Of a stretch of 64,000 nucleotides of DNA, positions 1-8,101 are shown in pieces. Source of the stretch: CAYWEM01 sp964457225 (GTDB lineage Bacteria; Acidobacteriota; Aminicenantia; UBA2199); contig CAYWEM010000005.1 of the NCBI GenBank assembly GCA_964457225.1, positions 167,865 to 231,864 of the forward strand, given 5' to 3'. The position numbers and the translations under genes are program-made. Within the stretch, counting starts at the first letter, position 1, and each line of letters begins with the position of its first letter. The notes under the pieces are model-generated. The model was given only the letters and a program-made list of their open reading frames with translations. It was not told the origin of the DNA and made no database searches.

Positions 1-375
1 GCCGTGGCCCGCTACCTTGAGGGGCACGCCAAGGTTTCCTGGATCAACTTTCCAGGCCTGGCTTCGCATCCCCAGCACAAACTGGTCGGGGGCCAGATGC
101 GCGGACCCGGAGCTGTGATCTGTTTCGGTTTGCAGGGAGGCTACCGGGCGGCCGAGCAACTGATGAACGAAGTCAAGCTGGCCATGCTGGCCGTTTCCCT
201 GGGCGGAGTTGAAACACTGATTCAACATCCGGCCTCCATGACCCATGCCCGCATGGGCCGGGCTGAACGCCTGTCCGCCGGTATCGGAGACGATTTGGTG
301 CGCCTGGCCGTGGGCATCGAGGATGTCTCCGACATCATCGCCGACCTGGAACAGGCCTTGTCCCGTATTTCCTGA
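1..375 (+). CDS. Cys/Met metabolism PLP-dependent enzyme, C-terminal part
   Basis: This is the C-terminal ~124 residues of a trans-sulfuration type enzyme (methionine gamma-lyase, cystathionine gamma-synthase/lyase or O-acetylhomoserine sulfhydrylase family). The reading frame is open to the left edge, so the gene starts outside the window and the PLP lysine is not visible. The visible part has the family's C-terminal pattern: a lysine-rich 'HPQHKL' turn, 'VSLGGVETLIQHPASMTHA' (the conserved SLGG..TL..HPA.MTH block), and 'VRLAVGIEDVSDIIADLEQAL' close to the stop, which is where this family normally ends. The substrate cannot be decided from the C-terminus. The endonuclease III gene follows after 9 bases. 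Confidence 0.85.
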   Translation, partial: AVARYLEGHAKVSWINFPGLASHPQHKLVGGQMRGPGAVICFGLQGGYRAAEQLMNEVKLAMLAVSLGGVETLIQHPASMTHARMGRAERLSAGIGDDLVRLAVGIEDVSDIIADLEQALSRIS

Positions 376-384
376 TCACCGGCC

Positions 385-1092
385 ATGACTCGGAACCGGG
401 ATCAACTCCGGGTTGATGGTTCTGGTTCCCCGATCACTGAAAAAGCCCTTTTACTGCTGGAACGCATAGAAAAAGAGGTGCAGCGCCTGCGTCCGCCTGT
501 CCTGGATTTACTGCTGGTTCCGGCCGGCCCTTTCCAGGTGCTGATAACGATAATGATGAGTTCCCGGACCAGGGATGAAGTAACCACGGCGGCGGCCGCC
601 CGGCTCTTCGCGGCCGCACCCGGGCCCCGGGAAGTAGTGAACCTTGCCGAAGGGGAAATCGCCGCCCTGATCAAACCGGTGGGCTTCTTCCAGCGTAAAG
701 CCGGGCAGATCAGGGAAATTGCGGCCATCCTGCTCGAAAAACCATTCCCATGCACTCTCGAGGGATTAACAGAATTGCCCGGGGTGGGAGTAAAAACGGC
801 CGGCCTGGTCCTGGTTCACGCTTGTTCAAAGCAGGCTGTAGCCGTGGATGTTCACGTTTTCCGGGTATCCCGGCGCCTGGGCTGGGCCCGGGCTGAACAG
901 GCCGGGGCCCTGGCTGCTGAACTGCGTGCTCTTTTCCCCGAAAAAGACTGGCACCGGGTCAACACCGCCCTGGTCGGCTGGGGCCAGGCCATCTGCCGGC
1001 CCCGCAACCCGCTCTGCCCCCGCTGCCCGCTGCGGTTTGACTGTGAACATGGACTTTCGCAGAGCTTTTCCGGGGCGGAACCATCGAAATGA
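385..1092 (+). CDS. nth: Endonuclease III-family DNA glycosylase/AP lyase
   Basis: Base-excision repair glycosylase of the HhH-GPD superfamily, 235 aa. It excises oxidised pyrimidines and cleaves the abasic site. The helix-hairpin-helix LPGVGVKTA (131-139) carries the catalytic lysine, K137. The catalytic aspartate is D155 in VDVHVFRV. A [4Fe-4S] loop with exact spacing C204-X6-C211-X2-C214-X5-C220 closes the protein. All key residues of the E. coli enzyme are present. The N-terminus has ~20 extra residues compared with E. coli Nth, so a later start is possible. The stop overlaps the tlyA start (ATGA at 1089), which suggests translational coupling. Confidence 0.92.
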   Translation: MTRNRDQLRVDGSGSPITEKALLLLERIEKEVQRLRPPVLDLLLVPAGPFQVLITIMMSSRTRDEVTTAAAARLFAAAPGPREVVNLAEGEIAALIKPVGFFQRKAGQIREIAAILLEKPFPCTLEGLTELPGVGVKTAGLVLVHACSKQAVAVDVHVFRVSRRLGWARAEQAGALAAELRALFPEKDWHRVNTALVGWGQAICRPRNPLCPRCPLRFDCEHGLSQSFSGAEPSK

Positions 1093-1895
1093 AACAACGA
1101 CGTTGCGGCAGAAGCGGGGCCGGGGTGGGGGCACTCAGGCTTGACCGGGCCCTGGTCCAGGCCGGCCTGGCCTTTTCGCCGGAAAAAGCCCTGGCCTTGA
1201 TTATGGCCGCCGAAGTGCTGGTAAACGGATCCATGGTCGATGATCCGGGCTGCCCGGTAAAAAGCTCTGACCTGCTCAGTCTGAAGCAAAAATTCCCTTA
1301 TGCCTCCCGGGGCGCCCTGAAGATCGCCCGGGCGGTCGAAGTGCTGGGCCTGGAACCGGCCGACAGGCGGGTGCTTGACATCGGTATATCCAGCGGCGGT
1401 TTCAGTGATTACCTGCTGCAGCATGGCGCCGCCGCGGTGACCGGGGTCGATGTCAACCTGTCCCTGGTTTCCGAGAAACTGAGAAAAGACCCCCGGGTTA
1501 CCCTGGTCAGGTGCAACGCCCGCAACCTGAGAGTGAGTGACCTGCCCTGGCCACCGGACCTGGTGGTCATCGACGTTTCCTTTATCTCGGTGCTGAAAAT
1601 CCTGCAGGCCCTGCAGGCTTTTCCGCCGACCGAGATCCTGGTCCTGGTGAAGCCCCAGTTCGAGGGCCGCCGCTCTGAGATCGGCGCCCGGGGTGTGGTG
1701 ACCGACTTGGAAACATGCCGCAGAATACTTGACCGGGTACGCGACCGGGTGCAGGATTTGGGTTTTTCATTGCGGGCTGAGGTGGCCGCCGGAATCCGCG
1801 GCCGCCAGGGCAACCAGGAATTCTTCCTTTATCTCGGGCATGGCGGAACTCAGGTCAACCGTGATAAAATGGATCCAGAGGTACAGCATGTTTAA
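1089..1895 (+). CDS. tlyA: TlyA-family rRNA 2'-O-methyltransferase (S4 + FtsJ-like)
   Basis: 268 aa, the usual TlyA length. An N-terminal S4 RNA-binding domain (about 16-70, RLDRALVQAGL) precedes a Rossmann methyltransferase with the SAM loop VLDIGISSGGF (95-105). Tetrad residues expected in FtsJ/TlyA enzymes are visible: K78 (SRGALK), D162 (IDVSF), K188 (LVKPQFE) and E192. By family it would methylate ribosomal RNA riboses. Some TlyA proteins are also annotated as haemolysins, for which there is no separate evidence here. The gene sits in a run nth-tlyA-nadK; the tlyA plus nadK neighbourhood is common in bacteria. Confidence 0.9.
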   Translation: MKQRRCGRSGAGVGALRLDRALVQAGLAFSPEKALALIMAAEVLVNGSMVDDPGCPVKSSDLLSLKQKFPYASRGALKIARAVEVLGLEPADRRVLDIGISSGGFSDYLLQHGAAAVTGVDVNLSLVSEKLRKDPRVTLVRCNARNLRVSDLPWPPDLVVIDVSFISVLKILQALQAFPPTEILVLVKPQFEGRRSEIGARGVVTDLETCRRILDRVRDRVQDLGFSLRAEVAAGIRGRQGNQEFFLYLGHGGTQVNRDKMDPEVQHV

Positions 1896-2724
1896 GAAGG
1901 TCGGCCTGGTGGCCAAGCCGCAACGCCGGGTACTGGGTTATCTGAGACGGGCCAGGGAAGTTCTCGAGGAAATCGGAGTGCAGACTCTGGCCGAGACCCG
2001 GACCGCCGGCCTGCTCAAGCTTGAAAAAGGTTTGGATCTGGATGAACTGGTAGCCGAGGTGGATCTGCTGGTGGTGCTGGGAGGAGACGGCACGTTTCTT
2101 TCCGTGGCCTCAAGGGCCGTGGCCGCGGGCGTACCGCTGGCCGGCTTCAACCTGGGTACACTTGGTTTTTTAACGGAAATGCAGAAGGAGAAAATCGAGT
2201 CCAGCCTGCTGTCCATCTGCCGGGGCGAGGTGAAGTACTCTGAGCGCAAGGCCTTGGAAATAGAAATCGGATCCAGGCGTTTCCTGGCCCTGAACGACGT
2301 GGTCGTTTCCATGGCTTCGATCGCCCGCATCATAACCCTTTTGCTGGAAGTAAACGGCAGCCGGGTGGCGGAAATCAGGGCAGACGGCCTGATAGTATCG
2401 ACTCCGACCGGTTCCACCGCCTATTCACTTTCGGCCGGCGGGCCGATCGTCAGCCCGGAAGTAAACGGCCTGCTGATAACTCCGATATGTCCGCATTCGC
2501 TGACTTTCCGCACCCTGATAGTTCCGGACGATTCCCTGATTCAGATCGGCCTGGTATCCAGCAGCAGTGATACCTGTGTGACCATAGACGGGCAAACCGT
2601 CATTCCCATGAACACGCAGGAAAACCTGCTGGTGAGAGTTTATCCCGTACCGCTGCGCATGGTTGTTTCTCCGGAGATAGGTTATTACAGCCTGCTTTCC
2701 CGGAAACTCAACTGGGGTATCTGA
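1888..2724 (+). CDS. nadK: NAD kinase
   Basis: Phosphorylates NAD+ to NADP+; 278 aa from ATG 1888. I chose that ATG because GAGG lies 7 bases upstream and the protein then begins directly with the family's first strand (MFKKVGLVAKP). The frame is open further upstream, but that part only reads through tlyA in another frame. Motifs: GGDGTF (65-70, nucleotide binding and catalytic Asp), NLGTLGFLTE (88-97), and the later TPTGSTAYSLSAGGP block. It overlaps the end of tlyA by 8 bases and its TGA shares a base with the next ATG. Confidence 0.95.
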   Translation: MFKKVGLVAKPQRRVLGYLRRAREVLEEIGVQTLAETRTAGLLKLEKGLDLDELVAEVDLLVVLGGDGTFLSVASRAVAAGVPLAGFNLGTLGFLTEMQKEKIESSLLSICRGEVKYSERKALEIEIGSRRFLALNDVVVSMASIARIITLLLEVNGSRVAEIRADGLIVSTPTGSTAYSLSAGGPIVSPEVNGLLITPICPHSLTFRTLIVPDDSLIQIGLVSSSSDTCVTIDGQTVIPMNTQENLLVRVYPVPLRMVVSPEIGYYSLLSRKLNWGI

Positions 2725-3695
2725 TGGGCGCCCTGCTGATCTGGGGGAAGTTCATTGTCATGATGATCCTGATCTGGATCTTCGGCAACCGCACCGCCCG
2801 CAGCGCCGATGCAATAGCCGAAAAGAAAGGCTGGGGCCGTGCTTTCATGGGAGTTGTATTCATAGCGGCGATCACTTCGTTTCCGGAAATGGCCACCGGG
2901 GTGTCCGCCCTGACCCTGGTTGATTCCCCCAACCTGGCCGTGGGCGAAATCATAGGCAGTTGTCTTTTCAACCTGTTCATCATCGGCTTGCTGCATTTGT
3001 GGCTGAGACCGCGTGATTTTTACGGCCGGATCGGCAGTCAGAACGTCATTGCCTTTGGTTTCGGCCTGATAATGATAACGGTAATGGCGCTTTTCCTGGG
3101 ATTACCACGCCAGCCGGCCTGGGGCAGGTTCGGCCTGGTCACTTTCACAGTGCTGCTGCTTTACCTGGCGGCCATGTATTTTATTTCCCGGGATCGCGGG
3201 GAGGGCCGGACTGATCAGTGTGAAAGGGAAATCAACCTGGCCAGGGAAACATTTTCATTCGTGTTCTCCGCCCTGGTTATCATCGTAGTCGGAGTATACC
3301 TGCCCGTGGTGGGCAAGGAGTTGGCCGGGCTGATGGGCTGGGGTGAAACCTTCGTCGGAGTTTTCTTCCTGGCCCTGGTCACCTCCTTTCCCGAACTGGT
3401 TATTTCCATCTCCACGATCCGTATCGGGGCCATCGACATGTTTTTCGGAAATATCGCCGGCAGCAATATCTTCAACCTGGGCATTCTGTTCATTTTCGAC
3501 GCAGTTTACCCGAGGCCGCTGCTGGAAACGGTTGACCGGACCACCATGCCGGTGCTGCACGTGGTCCTGCTGATGAAAACCTTGGTACTGGTGGCCATGC
3601 TCTGGAAAAGACCCCAGGGTGAATCCGGCCGGTTTTCCTGGTTTTCCCTGGCCCTGCTGATGCTTTTCGGCCTTGGAGTGCTGGTTACCTATTGA
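2724..3695 (+). CDS. CaCA-family Na+/Ca2+ exchanger-like membrane protein
   Basis: 323 aa integral membrane protein with about ten hydrophobic segments and the two inverted alpha-repeats of the calcium/cation antiporter family. Repeat 1 has AITSFPEMATGVSA followed by GEIIGSCLFNLFI. Repeat 2 has ALVTSFPELVISIS followed by GNIAGSNIFNLGI. The acidic residues in T-S-F-P-E and the Asn in the G-S-x-x-F-N motifs are the ion-binding positions of the family (YrbG/CalX type). Ca2+ and Na+ are the expected ions, but specificity is not readable here. It starts in the TGATG overlap with nadK. Confidence 0.9.
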   Translation: MGALLIWGKFIVMMILIWIFGNRTARSADAIAEKKGWGRAFMGVVFIAAITSFPEMATGVSALTLVDSPNLAVGEIIGSCLFNLFIIGLLHLWLRPRDFYGRIGSQNVIAFGFGLIMITVMALFLGLPRQPAWGRFGLVTFTVLLLYLAAMYFISRDRGEGRTDQCEREINLARETFSFVFSALVIIVVGVYLPVVGKELAGLMGWGETFVGVFFLALVTSFPELVISISTIRIGAIDMFFGNIAGSNIFNLGILFIFDAVYPRPLLETVDRTTMPVLHVVLLMKTLVLVAMLWKRPQGESGRFSWFSLALLMLFGLGVLVTY

Positions 3696-3724
3696 CCCGA
3701 GATGAGTGAGAGAGTTTTTTCTAT

Positions 3725-3753
3725 TTGCCCTGCCGGGGACAATGTAATATAAT
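3725..3753 (+). promoter_or_regulatory. Sigma-70-like promoter with leaderless arrangement
   Basis: TTGCCC (3725-3730), 17-base spacer, perfect TATAAT (3748-3753). The start codon of the next gene is at 3763, only 9 bases after the -10 box, and there is no Shine-Dalgarno sequence between them. A transcript starting 7-9 bases after the -10 would begin at or just before the ATG. Confidence 0.7.
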
Positions 3754-3762
3754 CCAAAAAAC

Positions 3763-5793
3763 ATGCTCAAGCCGAAATCCGGATATTTTAATTACGTCCT
3801 GCTTGCCCTCCTGATATTGGCCCTGGTTTCTTTCATGCTCAACGGCAGGCTGCTCAGCGTTTTTTCTTTTCTGTTCATGCTCCTGGCCGGCGGCCGCCTG
3901 CTGTTGCTGCTCAAAAGGAAGGCTTTCTGGAAGATAAGGAACAGGCTGATCATTTCCAGCTTGTTTTTTACCGTGACTCCCATAGCCCTGACCGCCCTCT
4001 TTTTCATGACCGTGATCAACCTGCTGGTCATTCAGAACAACGCGGTCATCTTTGAAAACATCATGTCCGAGCGGGCCATGGAAATGGAACGCCTGGCCGG
4101 ACGTTACCAGAATATGCTGGCCAACCCCGAGACCCTGAGGACTTTTTTGATCCGAGGCCCGCGCCAGCGTCCCCAGCTGCTGGCTTACTGGCAGCGGCAA
4201 GCTGAAAACTGGCAATCAGCGTTCGTTCATCCGATAGACTTTCCCGTGGACAACCTTGCTTTGCCGCTGCTGCAGAATCAAAGCCAGTCCGGCTATCTCC
4301 TGGCCGGCGGCCGGCTTTATTTCGGCATGTTCAAAGAATCCGAAAACGGCCTGATGCTCTTGGCCGATGTCATCGACCAGGAATACTTTGACCGGCTTCC
4401 TCGGATCGGCGATTTTTCCGTTATTTTCAGTCCTCCTTCAAAGCAGGGAGCTACCTGGATAAGTCCGGCCCTGGAAATCGGATCTGAAAAAAGTCCCGAT
4501 TCGAATGTGGCCACTTCCGGGCCCTATCCATTTGAATACTGGGATCTCGACAACCCGGTAAACGGCCGGCCTCAGGTCCGCTATCATTTTTTCACCCTGC
4601 AAAGCGATTACGCCAGGATATTTCAGAGAGTGCGAACTTCCAACCGGGAAAAACTGCTCAGGGATGAAATAACAGGCCTGCACAAAGCCCTGGAAGAAGG
4701 ACGGCTGGATGCCGCTGAAACGAGAATCAGGCTGGCCGAGGCGGAAAGGGAACTGGCCTTTTACAGCAGCGGCAACCGCGGCCTGGATGTTTTCAGCAAG
4801 TTTTCTTTCGTACTGTACGTTTTGCTGGGCATATTCGGTTTCTTCATCGTGGTTTCACTGGTGATCGGTTTCGGCATGGTGCGCACGATAACCAAGTCGG
4901 TTGACCAGATATCCAAGGGGACTGAAAGAATCCGCCGCGGCGATTTTTCTTTTCGCATCAAGTTGCGCTCCCGTGATCAGATGCAGAGCCTGGCCGATTC
5001 TTTCAATGAAATGGCCGCCGGGATCAACCGTTTGCTGATCGAAGAGAAGGAACGCCAGCGCATGGAAGAAGAACTGCGCATCGCCCGCAACATCCAGTTG
5101 AAACTTCTGCCCGAAGAAAGCTTTTCCTGCCCGGAGTTTGACATCGCCGCGGCCAACATTCCCGCGGCCGAGATAGCCGGCGATTATTTCGATTATTTCT
5201 ACCAGCCTGGGAACCAGCTGACGGTTCTGGTGGCCGACGTTTCCGGCAAAGGGGCCTCGGCCGCTTTTTACATGGCTGAACTGAAAGGTTTGATGAACTA
5301 TTTGCAGAAAAGCTTCGCCGACCCGATCGACCTGGTGGATGAATGTCACCAGGGGCTTTCGGCCTCGCTGGACAAGGTGACTTTCATCACCATGAACATA
5401 GCGCGTTTTTCACTTTCTGAAAAGAAAATCTTCTATACCCGTTCCGGGCACACTCCGGCCATTTATTATCAGGCTGAGAAGAGAGAATGCCTGACTCTGA
5501 CTCCCCGCGGTCCGGCCATCGGCATCACCGGATTCAACCGCGAACAACTGCAGAGAGTCAGCCTGCCGTTCAATTCCGGAGATATACTCTTTTTCTTTTC
5601 CGACGGGCTTTCAGAAATCATGAATCCCGACGGGGAACAACTCGGTGTTGAGCGGTTGTCCGTTTTGCTCTGCGACAATCACCAGCTCGACCCGCAGGAT
5701 ATCAGGCAGCTCATTCTGGATTACACGGTCAGTTTTTCCCACCGGGGCAACAATCCGGATGACCTGACCTTTCTGATAGTCAAGGTGAAATGA
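3763..5793 (+). CDS. Membrane HAMP + SpoIIE-type PP2C phosphatase
   Basis: 676 aa membrane phosphatase of the RsbU/SpoIIE class. Three hydrophobic segments lie within residues 9-90. An extracytoplasmic sensor region (about 91-345) includes a charged helical stretch before the next TM (347-370). A HAMP linker (about 371-425) and short coiled coil follow. The C-terminal PP2C-like SpoIIE domain (about 470-676) has the metal motifs AGDYFDYF, ADVSGKGASAAF, FFFSDGLSE and DDLTFLIV. By family it should dephosphorylate an anti-sigma-factor-antagonist (STAS) protein in response to an envelope signal, but no STAS or RsbW-type gene lies nearby. Its stop overlaps the rnc start (ATGA). Confidence 0.9.
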   Translation: MLKPKSGYFNYVLLALLILALVSFMLNGRLLSVFSFLFMLLAGGRLLLLLKRKAFWKIRNRLIISSLFFTVTPIALTALFFMTVINLLVIQNNAVIFENIMSERAMEMERLAGRYQNMLANPETLRTFLIRGPRQRPQLLAYWQRQAENWQSAFVHPIDFPVDNLALPLLQNQSQSGYLLAGGRLYFGMFKESENGLMLLADVIDQEYFDRLPRIGDFSVIFSPPSKQGATWISPALEIGSEKSPDSNVATSGPYPFEYWDLDNPVNGRPQVRYHFFTLQSDYARIFQRVRTSNREKLLRDEITGLHKALEEGRLDAAETRIRLAEAERELAFYSSGNRGLDVFSKFSFVLYVLLGIFGFFIVVSLVIGFGMVRTITKSVDQISKGTERIRRGDFSFRIKLRSRDQMQSLADSFNEMAAGINRLLIEEKERQRMEEELRIARNIQLKLLPEESFSCPEFDIAAANIPAAEIAGDYFDYFYQPGNQLTVLVADVSGKGASAAFYMAELKGLMNYLQKSFADPIDLVDECHQGLSASLDKVTFITMNIARFSLSEKKIFYTRSGHTPAIYYQAEKRECLTLTPRGPAIGITGFNREQLQRVSLPFNSGDILFFFSDGLSEIMNPDGEQLGVERLSVLLCDNHQLDPQDIRQLILDYTVSFSHRGNNPDDLTFLIVKVK

Positions 5794-6554
5794 GCGAAGA
5801 ACTGGAAAAGAACCTGAACTACCGCTTTCAGAACAGGGATTTACTGCACCAGGCCCTGACCCACAAATCTTACCTGGAAGGAGCCAGGCTGGAAGGCGTA
5901 ACCCGGCTGGACAATGAACGACTGGAGTTTCTCGGTGATTCGGTCTTCGGTTTGGTTATAACCGAGTACATTTACAAAAAGTTTCGTCACTTGGATGAAG
6001 GTGATCTGGCCAAGCTCAAAGCCCACCTGGTTTCCAGTGATTTTCTTTTCAGCCTGGCCCGCAAGGTGGGCCTGGGTGCCTTCATCCTGCTGGGCCGGGG
6101 CCAGGAAAAGGACCGGGGCCGTCAGAATAAGCGCATTCTCTCATCAGCTTTTGAAGCCCTGGTCGGAGCCGTCTACCTCGACTCCAACCTGAAAACGGTG
6201 GCCGCGGTGCTGACTCCGCTTTTCAAGGAGTACCTGGCCGGCCTGGCCTCACGCCCGGTCAGGATCAACGATTACAAGTCGGCCCTGCAGGAAGTCGTGC
6301 AGAAGCATCATCCCGACTTGCCGGTTTACCGGGTGCTTGAGAGTAACGGCCTGCCTCCGGACACGCTGTTCCTGGTTGCCGTCAGTATCGGTGAGCGGGA
6401 AATAGGAAGAGGCCGGGGGCGCAGTATCCGCCAGGCCGAACAGGATGCCGCCGGCAATGCCCTGACCAGGATCAGTGACGTGTTGCAAATAGAAAAACTG
6501 AGCGAGATATTTTTCATAGAAAGCCGGAATGGACTTGATGAAAACCCGGTTTAA
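5790..6554 (+). CDS. rnc: Ribonuclease III
   Basis: 254 aa double-strand-specific endoribonuclease that processes rRNA precursors and structured RNAs. The signature NERLEFLGDSV (42-52) supplies E46 and D50. A C-terminal dsRNA-binding domain (about 180-237) contains DYKSALQEVVQ and the GRGRSIRQAEQDAA helix. The second acidic motif reads ILSSAFEALVGAVYLD. E122 aligns with E. coli E117, but the position of E. coli D114 appears to be S119, which is unusual and should be checked by alignment. The last ~18 residues extend past the usual end. The gene starts inside the stop of the preceding phosphatase. Confidence 0.93.
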   Translation: MSEELEKNLNYRFQNRDLLHQALTHKSYLEGARLEGVTRLDNERLEFLGDSVFGLVITEYIYKKFRHLDEGDLAKLKAHLVSSDFLFSLARKVGLGAFILLGRGQEKDRGRQNKRILSSAFEALVGAVYLDSNLKTVAAVLTPLFKEYLAGLASRPVRINDYKSALQEVVQKHHPDLPVYRVLESNGLPPDTLFLVAVSIGEREIGRGRGRSIRQAEQDAAGNALTRISDVLQIEKLSEIFFIESRNGLDENPV

Positions 6555-6561
6555 CCCTTTT

Positions 6562-7965
6562 TCACTTGGGATCCAGTGCCAGTCTGAATCCCAGGTCAAG
6601 CGGATCCGTTTCAAAAGGCGGCCAGGCAGCCCTGAATGAATTGCGCAGGGTGGTCATGCCCATCGGCCAGGCTCCTCCCCTGAATACTTTGCGGCTTCCC
6701 GAGTCCGGTCCTTGTGGGTCTCTTCCAGGGCTGACGCTGTAATAACTTTCACTGTACCAGTCTTGTACCCATTCCCAGACGTTTCCGGCCATGTCGAACA
6801 GGCCGTATGGTGAACGGCCGAGGGAGAATGATCCTACTTCGGCGGTTCTTCCCAAGTTGGTGTCGGCGAAATTGGCCAGGCTTGAGCTGGCCGGCTCATT
6901 CCCCCAGGGATAACGACGCTGATCCGTCCCCCGGGCCGCTTTTTCCCATTCCGCCTCGGTGGGCAGGCGAAAAACCCGTCCTGTTTTATCGCTCAGCCAG
7001 GTGCAGAAGTCCCGGGCATCGTTCCAGCTTACTCCGATAACCGGACGGTCGCCCCGGCCCCAGCCCTGATCGGAAGGAGGAGTACGTCCAGTTTCCAGGC
7101 AGAATGCATCGTACCAGGAAAACTTGGTTTCGTAACGACTGATCAGGAATTCACTGAGGTAAACCCTGCCTGCCGGTAACTCATGGGCCATACCCTCGTT
7201 GAATAAGTCGCCCCGGGTGAATTCTCCCGCTGGAATAGTGACCATACTGGCGAATATTTCCAATACTTCCTGACTGATGGGGCTTAATTCAACTGATACT
7301 GATGATTGTATGCCGGCTTCCACCCGTATTTCGACCTGATGATCCAGATAACCGTCCTTTTTCAGCAGTAATTCGTAATTGCCTGGAATAATGTTTACCA
7401 GTACGGTGTTACTTTTTTTTCCGGTGTTTGATCCGTTCAGCCATATTTCAGCCTGGTCGGGGTTTGACTTGATCTCAATACTACCTGGCGGGAGTCCGCT
7501 GGCGTCAAGACGTTGGTCCTGATCCATGATAATGCTGCCGGAAGGAGCAACCGGGATGCCGTTCAGGGTGACCGTCAGAACTGCGTAGCCCTGCCTGAGA
7601 GTGTATCCGTAGTTCACCACGCTGTTTTTTTTGAACCTGATCGTCTGTGATGCGGGGAATCCTTCGACACCTTCGTCAAGGTTCACCGTCAGGGTGTGTT
7701 TTTTTCGGCCGGTCAAAACAATCAGCAGTGCAGTGACGCCGATGACTGCGATTGCAGCGGTCAACCAGGGGAAACGTTTTTTTTTGACCGGATTCTCAAT
7801 TTCTTCCAGCCCCTGTTCATGGTCTTCAACTCGTTCGGTTTGCCGTACAATCGAATCTTTTTTTGTCTGGTCGTATGAGCCTACACCAATGTCAGCCGGA
7901 AGCAGTATTACCAGAATGAGCAGAAAAACCATGCTCCGGAAAGTATTCTTGCCGGTCAGGGGCAT
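6562..7965 (-). CDS. Membrane PEGA + SUMF1/formylglycine-generating-enzyme-like protein
   Basis: About 467 aa. Layout: a hydrophobic N-terminal segment with a preceding positive charge (signal or first TM), a charged linker, a second TM near residues 68-85, beta-rich repeats including a PEGA-type unit (IEIKSNPDQAEIWLNG), then a C-terminal FGE-sulfatase (SUMF1) domain. That domain shows IPAGEFTRGD, GVSWNDARDFCTWL, RLPTEAEWEKAARG, GLFDMAGNVWEW and a final GFRLA. Most members of this family in operons like this are not sulfatase-activating; they act as ligand- or protein-binding modules or accompany Ser/Thr kinases. Start: ATG 7971 overlaps a TATAAT box, so I prefer ATG 7965, two codons inside. 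Another ATG at 7932 would remove the basic n-region. Confidence 0.82.
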   Translation of the reverse strand: MPLTGKNTFRSMVFLLILVILLPADIGVGSYDQTKKDSIVRQTERVEDHEQGLEEIENPVKKKRFPWLTAAIAVIGVTALLIVLTGRKKHTLTVNLDEGVEGFPASQTIRFKKNSVVNYGYTLRQGYAVLTVTLNGIPVAPSGSIIMDQDQRLDASGLPPGSIEIKSNPDQAEIWLNGSNTGKKSNTVLVNIIPGNYELLLKKDGYLDHQVEIRVEAGIQSSVSVELSPISQEVLEIFASMVTIPAGEFTRGDLFNEGMAHELPAGRVYLSEFLISRYETKFSWYDAFCLETGRTPPSDQGWGRGDRPVIGVSWNDARDFCTWLSDKTGRVFRLPTEAEWEKAARGTDQRRYPWGNEPASSSLANFADTNLGRTAEVGSFSLGRSPYGLFDMAGNVWEWVQDWYSESYYSVSPGRDPQGPDSGSRKVFRGGAWPMGMTTLRNSFRAAWPPFETDPLDLGFRLALDPK

Positions 7966-8032
7966 ATTCATATTATATCTTGAAATTATTCGTTTTCTAT
8001 AATTTCATTGGCCGATTTCACCCGATTCTGGA

Positions 8033-8061
8033 TTGACTTTAGACAAGCTATACAATATACT
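8033..8061 (+). promoter_or_regulatory. Strong sigma-70-like promoter of hppA
   Basis: TTGACT (8033-8038), 17-base spacer, TATACT (8056-8061). It is 41 bases upstream of the hppA start, which is preceded by AAAGGAG. Best-matching promoter in this part of the window. Confidence 0.75.
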
Positions 8062-8101
8062 ATAAAGCCGCCTGTCGATTCCACGTAAAGGAGAAACTGC
8101 C

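Noticed and set aside
402..755. Long antisense frame opposite nth (and many similar ones across the window)
   Set aside because: Shadow of a well-supported gene; low-complexity Ser/Arg/Pro translation typical of reverse-frame reading, no SD or motif.
1729..1887. 53-codon N-terminal extension of NAD kinase
   Set aside because: Reads through tlyA in another frame; ATG 1888 has an SD and matches the family start.
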